NCBI GenBank assembly: GCA_043817345.1
Contig: JBDRGZ010000064.1
Location: forward strand, 1 to 10,289
Direction: 5' to 3'
DNA from: CAYSXS01 sp043817345
GTDB lineage: Bacteria > Patescibacteriota > Patescibacteriia > UBA2196
Length of the DNA: 10,289 nucleotides
Shown piece by piece: positions 5,531-10,289 of this stretch. The position numbers and the translations under genes are program-made. The first letter of the stretch is position 1. Every line of letters starts with the position of its first letter. Under the pieces are notes generated by a model, which made no database searches, was not told the origin of the DNA, and saw only the letters and a list, made by a program, of their open reading frames with translations.

Positions 5531-6211
5531 ATGAATTTTATTTTAGGTAAGAAAATTGAAATGTCCCAGTTATTTGATAATAAGGGGGATGTAGTTCCAG
5601 TAACAGTAGTACAAGCTGGTCCTTGTTTGGTTACCCAAGTTAAGAATGAAGAAAAAGATAAATATATAGCTGTACAGATCGGTTTTGGAAAAAAGAAAAA
5701 TTTATCTAAAGCTTTAAAAAACCATTTAAAAGATTTAGATTCATATAGATGGTTGAGAGAATTTAGATTAGAAGATGCAAAAGAATTAAAAAGAGGTGAT
5801 AAAATTGAAGTTAATACTTTTGAAGAAGGTGAAAAAGTAAAGATTATGGGAGCTTCTAAAGGTAAAGGTTTCCAAGGTGTTGTTAAAAGACATGGTTTTC
5901 ATGGGCAACATAAGACTCATGGTAATAAAGATCAAGAAAGAATGCCTGGTTCAGCTGGACCAACAGACCCGGCTCGTGTGTTTAAAGGTAAAAAGATGCC
6001 TGGGCATATGGGAGACGATAGAGTAACTGTTAAGAATTTAGAAATTGCTAAGATTGATGAGGAAAATAACTTGCTATATATTAAGGGTGCAGTACCGGGA
6101 GCAAGAAGTGGCTTGATAATGATCCAAGGTAATGGAGAATTAAAAGTTAATGTAGTTAAAGAAAAACCAGAAGTAAAGAAAGAAGAAAAACCAAAAACAG
6201 AAGATAAGTAA
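5531..6211 (+). CDS. rplC: 50S ribosomal protein L3
   Basis: This encodes 226 residues. L3 binds 23S rRNA early in 50S assembly and reaches towards the peptidyl-transferase centre. The protein starts MNFILGKKIEMSQLFD, a typical L3 start, so ATG 5531 is chosen over the upstream TTG 5441, which would add 30 unrelated residues encoded by hairpin sequence. The long central loop is present: GFQGVVKRHGFHGQ, RMPGSAGPTDPARVFKGKKM, then PGHMGDDRVTVKNLEI. The position equal to Gln150 of E. coli L3, the PrmB methylation target, is His here, as in some other bacteria. The last 20 or so residues form a Lys/Glu/Pro tail. L3 is followed after 5 bases by rplD, so the two are certainly cotranscribed. Confidence 0.97.
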   Translation: MNFILGKKIEMSQLFDNKGDVVPVTVVQAGPCLVTQVKNEEKDKYIAVQIGFGKKKNLSKALKNHLKDLDSYRWLREFRLEDAKELKRGDKIEVNTFEEGEKVKIMGASKGKGFQGVVKRHGFHGQHKTHGNKDQERMPGSAGPTDPARVFKGKKMPGHMGDDRVTVKNLEIAKIDEENNLLYIKGAVPGARSGLIMIQGNGELKVNVVKEKPEVKKEEKPKTEDK

Positions 6212-6216
6212 TATAT

Positions 6217-6933
6217 ATGAAAAAATATCCTGTTTACAACACAAGCGGAGAAAAAGTAAAAGAATTGGATTTAAATGCAAAGGTTTTTGGTGTTGAAATT
6301 AAAGAAGGTGTTGTACACCAGGTTGCCATATCTCAAATGGCTAATTCAAGAGTAGCTATTGCACACGCAAAAGATAAAAGTGAGGTACACGGTGGTGGTG
6401 CAAAGCCTTGGCGTCAAAAAGGAACTGGTCGTGCTAGACATGGTTCAAGTCGTTCTCCAATTTGGGTTGGTGGTGGTGTAACTTTTGGCCCAACTAAAGA
6501 TAGAAATTTTTCTAAAAAAGTTAATAAAAAAATGAAGACTAGAGCTTTGTTTATGTGTCTTTCAGATAAAGTTAATGATAAATTGTTAACTGTTTTAGAT
6601 AAATTTGAAGCAAAAGAAGGTAAAACTAAAGAAGTTGTTGAAGTTGTAAAGAATTTAAAGAAAGTATTGGATTTAAAGGAAATTAAAAAGAAAGTTAAGA
6701 AAGAGTACAAACAAGAAAAGAAATCAAAGAAATTTGATATTAAGAATTTTAAACTATCTTTATTGTTAATAATCCCAAAACATGACAAGAAGGCTATTAA
6801 CGCAAGTAAAAATTTAACAGGTATTAAAGTAATTACAGCAGATTCATTAAATGTAGTGGATTTGTTAAAATATGAAAAAATTTTACTAACAGAAGGTAGT
6901 TTAGAAGTAATTGCTAAAACATATTTAAAATAA
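6217..6933 (+). CDS. rplD: 50S ribosomal protein L4
   Basis: This encodes 238 residues; E. coli L4 has 201. L4 is an early-assembly protein whose extended loop lines the exit tunnel; in E. coli it also represses its own operon. The tunnel loop is clear at 59-91: GGGAKPWRQKGTGRARHGS, then RSPIWVGGGVTFGP. The extra length comes mostly from an insertion at about 150-178 made almost only of Lys, Glu, Val and Ile (KEIKKKVKKEYKQEKKSKK), lying just before the conserved SLLLIIPKHD strand. It starts 5 bases after rplC and ends one base before rplW. No Shine-Dalgarno sequence is seen; the start is preceded by AATATAT, so translation probably couples to rplC. Whether the autogenous control known from E. 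coli exists here cannot be told. Confidence 0.97.
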   Translation: MKKYPVYNTSGEKVKELDLNAKVFGVEIKEGVVHQVAISQMANSRVAIAHAKDKSEVHGGGAKPWRQKGTGRARHGSSRSPIWVGGGVTFGPTKDRNFSKKVNKKMKTRALFMCLSDKVNDKLLTVLDKFEAKEGKTKEVVEVVKNLKKVLDLKEIKKKVKKEYKQEKKSKKFDIKNFKLSLLLIIPKHDKKAINASKNLTGIKVITADSLNVVDLLKYEKILLTEGSLEVIAKTYLK

Positions 6934-6934
6934 T

Positions 6935-7363
6935 ATGGGAATATTTTCAAAAAAGAAAACTGAAAAGAAAGAAGAAGCAGTGGAAAAGACTGATGAGGTT
7001 AAAGTTGTACAAAATAAGAAGCCTATCCGCCGAAGCACAAGGAATGTTAAGGGTGAAGGTGGAAAGGCTAAAACCCATGGTGAAGCATACAAGAATCTAG
7101 TTAGACCAATTATTACAGAAAAAGTTTCTTTTTTAGGTATGTATAACCAATATGTTTTTGAAGTATCAGAAAAAGCAAATAAAGTAGAAATTAAAAAATC
7201 AATTGAATCACTATACGGTGTATCACCGATTAAAGTAAATATCTTTAATGTACGTGGTAAATCAACGAGACATGGTAGAACTGTTGGTAAAAGAAAGAAT
7301 TGGAAAAAAGCTATCATTACATTAAAACAAGGTGATAAAATTGATGTATACGAAGGTGTATAA
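6935..7363 (+). CDS. rplW: 50S ribosomal protein L23 with N-terminal extension
   Basis: This encodes 142 residues against the usual 95-100. L23 sits at the tunnel exit and is the docking site for trigger factor and SRP. The core runs from about residue 48: AYKNLVRPIITEK, YVFEVSEKANKVEIKKSIE, then GVSPIKVNIFNVRGK and the RHGRTVGKRKNWKKAIITL end. The first 47 residues are a Lys/Glu-rich extension beginning MGIFSKKKTEKKEE, probably disordered or rRNA-binding. The only plausible start is this ATG, one base after the rplD stop (TAA-T-ATG), which implies translational coupling. I recall such extensions in CPR L23 proteins, but this is memory, not a search. Repeat A2 begins 10 bases after the stop. 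Confidence 0.96.
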   Translation: MGIFSKKKTEKKEEAVEKTDEVKVVQNKKPIRRSTRNVKGEGGKAKTHGEAYKNLVRPIITEKVSFLGMYNQYVFEVSEKANKVEIKKSIESLYGVSPIKVNIFNVRGKSTRHGRTVGKRKNWKKAIITLKQGDKIDVYEGV

Positions 7364-7373
7364 GAAGCAAAAT

Positions 7374-7531
7374 GTCATCTTGAGCGAGGAGTCCCGCTAG
7401 GGCGACGAGTCGAAAGATCCAGTTAAAAAAATAATCAGAAATAAATACATCTACTTATAATTCAACAAAATAACTAATTATTCCACGGGATCCTTCGGTT
7501 CATAACAGCCATAAAGGTCACTCAGGATGAC
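7374..7531. repeat. Family A palindromic repeat, copy A2 (rplW-rplB gap)
   Basis: The left arm (7374-7420) starts GTCATCTTGAGCGAGG and ends CGAAAGATCC. The right arm (7488-7531) starts GGATCCTTCGGTTC after one G and ends CACTCAGGATGAC. The outer and inner arm ends are complementary with few mismatches. The centre (7421-7487) is closely similar to that of A3, including ATAAC-AATTATTCCACG and a TATAAT (7456-7461). The element begins 10 bases after the rplW stop and ends 12 bases before the rplB ATG, the same right-hand offset as A1 before fusA. Confidence 0.88.
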
Positions 7532-7543
7532 TACTACTAATTT

Positions 7544-8392
7544 ATGCCAATTAAAGTTTACAAACCAACTACTCCAGCTAGACGCAGAACATCTGTTGTT
7601 GCTTCTTCAGATTTGACAAAAAAGAAAAGGGAAAAAGGTTTGTGTAAATTTTTAAACAAGAAGTCAGGCAGAAATAGTCGTGGTAAAATTACAGTAAGGC
7701 ATAGAGGTGGCGGAGCTAAGAAGATTTACAGAATGGTAGATTTTAAAAGAGTTAAGTTTGATATGCCAGCTATTGTAGAAGCTATTGAATATGATCCAAA
7801 TAGAAATGCCAGAATAGCTTTGATTAAATACGAAGATAATACCAAATCATACATCCTAGCAGCTATTGGAATGAAAGAGGGTGATAAAGTAGTAAGTTCA
7901 CAGAACAAAGTAGAAGTTAAGAGTGGAAATAGAATGCCTTTGGAATTTATGCCACAAGGACAGACAATATATAATGTGGAAATAATGCCAGGTAGAGGAG
8001 GTGTTTTAGCTAGAGGAGCAGGAACTGGAATTATATTACAAAACGTTGAGGGAAAATATGGACAGTTAAAGATGCCTTCTGGTGAAATTCGTTTAGTTAA
8101 GAAAGAGTGTATGGCTTCTTTAGGACAAGTTTCAAACCCTGAACATAAATTAATTAGAGTTGGTAAGGCTGGAAGAAAAAGACATATGGGCATTAGGCCT
8201 ACTGTACGTGGTAAAGCTATGAATCCATGCGATCATCCGCATGGTGGTGGTGAAGGTAGTCAACCAGTTGGTTTGAAAAAGGGACCAAAGAATGTGTTTG
8301 GTAAACGGGCCTATGGTATTAAGACAAGAAAAAATAAAAAGTGGAGCAATAAATTAATAATTAAAGGTAGAAAACGTAAAAGACAAACTTAA
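7544..8392 (+). CDS. rplB: 50S ribosomal protein L2
   Basis: This encodes 282 residues against the usual 273-277. L2 is among the most conserved 50S proteins, needed for subunit association and peptidyl-transferase activity. Visible family features are the start MPIKVYKPTTPARR, the RGKITVRHRGGGAKK segment (46-60), IEYDPNRNARIALI, MPGRGGVLARGAGT, and the catalytic-centre HPHGGGEG (231-238) containing the conserved histidine. The C-terminal basic tail ends KGRKRKRQT. The sequence between 239 and 270 (SQPVGLKKGPKNVFGKRAYG) differs from the common bacterial version but keeps the Gly/Lys pattern. ATG 7544 is preceded by TAATTT; the only purine motif is the AGGA inside repeat A2, 16 bases away. It is followed by rpsS after 15 AT-only bases. 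Confidence 0.97.
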   Translation: MPIKVYKPTTPARRRTSVVASSDLTKKKREKGLCKFLNKKSGRNSRGKITVRHRGGGAKKIYRMVDFKRVKFDMPAIVEAIEYDPNRNARIALIKYEDNTKSYILAAIGMKEGDKVVSSQNKVEVKSGNRMPLEFMPQGQTIYNVEIMPGRGGVLARGAGTGIILQNVEGKYGQLKMPSGEIRLVKKECMASLGQVSNPEHKLIRVGKAGRKRHMGIRPTVRGKAMNPCDHPHGGGEGSQPVGLKKGPKNVFGKRAYGIKTRKNKKWSNKLIIKGRKRKRQT

Positions 8393-8407
8393 ATATATAT
8401 TAAATAT

Positions 8408-8692
8408 ATGAGCAGATCACTAAAAAAAGGACCATACATTGATGAAAAACTGATGAAAAAAATCAGTAATCTTAAGGTTGGTGACAAAACTCAAATTAAA
8501 ACTTGGGCACGTGCATCAACAATAACTCCAGAAATGGTTGGCTTTACAATTGCGGTTCATAATGGAAAGACTCATATTCCAGTATATATTGAAGAAAATA
8601 TGGTCGGACATAAGTTGGGTGAATTTTCTTTAACACGTAAATTTGTAAGACATGGTGGTAAAATGCAGAAAACAATTGAAAAAGGTAAATAA
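8408..8692 (+). CDS. rpsS: 30S ribosomal protein S19
   Basis: This encodes 94 residues, the usual length (about 92). S19 binds 16S rRNA in the 30S head with S13 and contacts tRNA and the intersubunit bridge. The start MSRSLKKGPYIDEKL, the middle IKTWARASTITPEMVG, and the end HIPVYIEENMVGHKLGEFS then TRKF are all family features. Unlike its neighbours it has no added tail. The gap to rplB is 15 bases, all A or T, and the gap to rplV is 8 bases. The start is preceded by AAATAT with no Shine-Dalgarno sequence. Confidence 0.98.
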   Translation: MSRSLKKGPYIDEKLMKKISNLKVGDKTQIKTWARASTITPEMVGFTIAVHNGKTHIPVYIEENMVGHKLGEFSLTRKFVRHGGKMQKTIEKGK

Positions 8693-8700
8693 TTAGATAT

Positions 8701-9303
8701 ATGAAAACAAGAGCAAAACTTAGTAGTTTACGAATGGCACCAAGAAAGGTAAGATTAGTCGCAGATGTAGCCCGCGGTCTAGATGTTAAGATTGCTCAAG
8801 ATCAATTAGGTGCTATGAATAGAAGAGCTGCTAAACCAATGCTTAAGTTATTAAACAGTGCGATTGCTAATGCAGAGAATAATTCAAAACTTAAAAAAGA
8901 CAATTTATTTATTGAAGAAATTAGAATTGATGAGGGTTCAATATTAAAAAGATGGATGCCAAGGGCACAAGGAAGAGCTACTAGAATTAACAAAAGAACA
9001 TCACATATTAATATTGTTTTGGAAGAAAGAGTTAAAACAGAAGTTAAAGAAGATAAGAAAGACAAGAAAGAAGATAAGAAAGATGTTAAAATTGTTAAAA
9101 GTTTAGATGAAGTCAAAGAAATGGAAAAAGAAGAAAAGCTAAAATCTGAAGGCGAAAGAAAACCAGATGCAGAAGGTAATTTGGCAGAAATTAAAGATGT
9201 TAGACGTGAAGCTTCTGATCGCAATCAACAACATTTGGGTACCGTTCGTAAATCAGAAAAAGGCGGAGGAATTAAAAGAATCTTTAGAAGAAAAAGTGTA
9301 TAA
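8701..9303 (+). CDS. rplV: 50S ribosomal protein L22 with long C-terminal extension
   Basis: This encodes 200 residues; normal L22 is about 110. L22 stabilises 23S rRNA, and its beta-hairpin lines the exit tunnel. The L22 core is residues 1-112: MAPRKVRLVADVARGLDV, then LLNSAIANAENN, and the hairpin ILKRWMPRAQGRATRINKRTSH. The tail from about 113 has a low-complexity stretch with a 7-residue period (EDKKDKK, EDKKDVK), an acidic/basic helix-prone segment and an end KGGGIKRIFRRKSV. The final basic motif looks deliberate, not degenerate, and I recall similar L22 ends in CPR genomes. A 14-base direct repeat (9049-9062 and 9070-9083) encodes the periodic part. Frame and stop are clean, so this is a real extension and not a frameshift. 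Repeat C2 begins 4 bases after the stop. Confidence 0.96.
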   Translation: MKTRAKLSSLRMAPRKVRLVADVARGLDVKIAQDQLGAMNRRAAKPMLKLLNSAIANAENNSKLKKDNLFIEEIRIDEGSILKRWMPRAQGRATRINKRTSHINIVLEERVKTEVKEDKKDKKEDKKDVKIVKSLDEVKEMEKEEKLKSEGERKPDAEGNLAEIKDVRREASDRNQQHLGTVRKSEKGGGIKRIFRRKSV

Positions 9304-9307
9304 GAAC

Positions 9308-9450
9308 TTATCCTCCTTCGCTTTCTAACGACTCTATTGTTGCTTCGGTGGACAAGTTCTAAATTTTAAAAAATAATAATACATAATATATAGTAAACAT
9401 TAAAATTTTATCCGCCGTAGTCTAGCAGTGTTGCTAGGAGCGAAGGCGGA
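9308..9450. repeat. Family C palindromic repeat, copy C2 (rplV-rpsC gap)
   Basis: The left arm (9308-9357) begins TTATCCTCCTTCGCTTTCTA and ends CGGTGGACAAGTT, matching C1 directly. The right arm (9408-9450) begins TTATCCGCCGTAG and ends GAGCGAAGGCGGA, the near-exact complement of the C1 left arm. Here the left arm is the decayed one and the right arm is intact, the reverse of C1. The centre is AT-rich. It fills the gap from 4 bases after the rplV stop to 12 bases before the rpsC start. Confidence 0.82.
9411..9450 (+). promoter_or_regulatory. Stable hairpin just upstream of rpsC
   Basis: The right arm of C2 folds on itself: TCCGCC (9411-9416) with GGCGGA (9445-9450), and CTAGCA (9422-9427) with TGCTAG (9432-9437) around GTGT. 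The purine motifs GGAG and GGCGGA that could serve as ribosome contacts lie in the 3' side of the stem, 12 or more bases before ATG 9463, and would be hidden when folded. A translational effect on rpsC is inference. Confidence 0.6.
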
Positions 9451-9462
9451 AAAATACATAAT

Positions 9463-10140
9463 ATGGGACATAAAGTTAATCCAAAAATATTTAGAGTCGG
9501 ACACACAACCCACTGGGCATCAAGATGGTTTGGTTGGGGTCTGTCTTATGCTAAACAAATAAAGCAAGATGTTACTTTACGTAGACACATTTTTACTACA
9601 TTAAAAGATGCAGGAATTGACCATATTGATGTTGAAAGATCTCCAGACAAGATTAGTGTAATTATCTATTCTTCAAAACCAGGTATCATTATTGGTCGTG
9701 GTGGGGCAGGAGTAGAAGATATTAAAAAATATATTGTAACTAAGATTTTAAAAGATAAAAAAGTTAAATTAAATATTGATATTAAAGAAATAAGAGAACC
9801 ACAACTTTCAGCTATGATTATGGCTAGAAATGTTGCAGCTGAGTTTGAAAAGCGTATTCCATACAGAAGAGCCATGAGAAGAAATATTGAGACAATTATA
9901 AAAGCTGGTGCTAAAGGAGCTAAGATCATTTGTTCAGGAAGACTTGATGGTGTTGAAATTGCAAGACAAGAAACTATGACTAGAGGTAAAGTGCCTTTAC
10001 AAACCTTAAGAGCTGATATTGATTATGCACGTACAGCAGCTAGAACTACTTATGGAGCAGTTGGAGTAAAGGTTTGGATATATAAAGGGGATGTTTTTAA
10101 TAAGAAAAATAAAGAAGAAAATAAGAAAGATAATAAATAA
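9463..10140 (+). CDS. rpsC: 30S ribosomal protein S3
   Basis: This encodes 225 residues, within the usual range (E. coli 233). S3 lies at the mRNA entry channel, has helicase activity with S4, and is part of the 30S head. It starts MGHKVNPKIFRVGHTTHW, and has the KH domain GIIIGRGG (74-81, GxxG loop GRGG 78-81), MIMARNVAAEFEKRIPYRRAMR, and GRLDGVEIARQE then GKVPLQTLRADIDY of the C-terminal domain. It ends in a short Lys/Asn/Glu tail. The start has no Shine-Dalgarno sequence other than bases in the C2 hairpin. The next gene in the S10 order, rplP, should begin just beyond the window after repeat A3, which starts 11 bases after this stop. Confidence 0.98.
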   Translation: MGHKVNPKIFRVGHTTHWASRWFGWGLSYAKQIKQDVTLRRHIFTTLKDAGIDHIDVERSPDKISVIIYSSKPGIIIGRGGAGVEDIKKYIVTKILKDKKVKLNIDIKEIREPQLSAMIMARNVAAEFEKRIPYRRAMRRNIETIIKAGAKGAKIICSGRLDGVEIARQETMTRGKVPLQTLRADIDYARTAARTTYGAVGVKVWIYKGDVFNKKNKEENKKDNK

Positions 10141-10151
10141 CTAAAATAAAT

Positions 10152-10289
10152 GTCATTCTGAGCGACTACTAGAGTTGTTAGGAGTCGAAGAATCTTGTTG
10201 AAAAATAGTCAGAAATATATATTTCAACTATAATTTAATAAAATAACCAATTATTCCACGAGATCCTTCGGTTCATAACAACCATAAAG
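10152..10289. repeat. Family A palindromic repeat, copy A3 (cut by window end)
   Basis: The left arm (10152-10195) starts GTCATTCTGAGCGACTAC and ends GTCGAAGAATCT. The right arm (from 10261) starts AGATCCTTCGGTTCATAACA and is cut after ATAAAG. The centre (10196-10260) matches A2 closely, including TCAGAAAT, TATAAT (10229-10234) and AATTATTCCACG. By alignment to A2, about 15 bases of the element and then 12 more bases should lie between the window end and the next start codon. Confidence 0.87.

Noticed and set aside
7364..7543. Insertion sequence with transposase
   Set aside because: Elements are 99-214 bases with no reading frame for a transposase and no clear target-site duplication; at most they are non-autonomous.
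9037..9303. L22 tail as a frameshifted or fused separate gene
   Set aside because: The frame continues cleanly from the L22 core, codon use is like the neighbours, and no internal start with separate family signature is seen.
1..10289. Recoded TGA (glycine), as in Gracilibacteria/SR1
   Set aside because: No gene stops with TGA, which invites the idea, but all conserved proteins run full length without in-frame TGA and use GGT/GGA for glycine. TGA avoidance is explained by AT bias.

Overview
The window is an AT-rich stretch of a bacterial str/S10 ribosomal superoperon. All genes lie on the + strand in the order 'rpsG (C-terminal part) - fusA - acidic hypothetical gene - tuf - rpsJ - rplC - rplD - rplW - rplB - rpsS - rplV - rpsC', and the sequence ends just before the expected rplP. 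Standard bacterial code fits: every reading frame is complete, eleven genes stop with TAA and fusA with TAG. Several proteins carry Lys/Glu-rich appendages (L22 C-terminal tail of about 85 residues, L23 N-terminal extension, L4 insertion, L3 and S3 tails). Start codons mostly lack Shine-Dalgarno sequences. Together with the AT richness this looks most like Patescibacteria/CPR, perhaps Parcubacteria. That placement is an inference from remembered family features, not a search result.

Region by region: 1-216 end of S7; 217-456 repeat A1; 457-2583 EF-G; 2642-3235 an unrecognised gene whose N-terminus resembles a Phd/YefM antitoxin domain, followed by a very acidic tail; 3236-3445 repeat B1, then a strong sigma70-type promoter and a structured leader; 3446-4648 EF-Tu; 4658-4720 two back-to-back hairpins; 4753-5112 S10; 5113-5530 a 418-base gap holding repeat C1, repeat B2, a terminator-like hairpin and a solo A-like arm; 5531-7363 L3-L4-L23 almost without gaps; 7364-7543 repeat A2; 7544-9303 L2-S19-L22 tightly packed; 9304-9462 repeat C2; 9463-10140 S3; 10152 to the end, repeat A3.

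The genes form one functional unit. They encode the two translocation/delivery GTPases and the proteins of the ribosome decoding arm (S7, S10, S19, S3) and of the 50S peptidyl-transferase and exit-tunnel regions (L2, L3, L4, L22, L23).

The most unusual content lies between the genes. Three families of long palindromic repeats (A, B, C) fill every gap longer than 110 bases, often from just after a stop codon to just before the next start. Families A and C appear to share an internal core. The A repeats in front of fusA and rplB end at exactly the same distance from the start codon, and the similarity runs into the start codon itself. They may therefore form part of the 5' untranslated region and influence expression of these essential genes.
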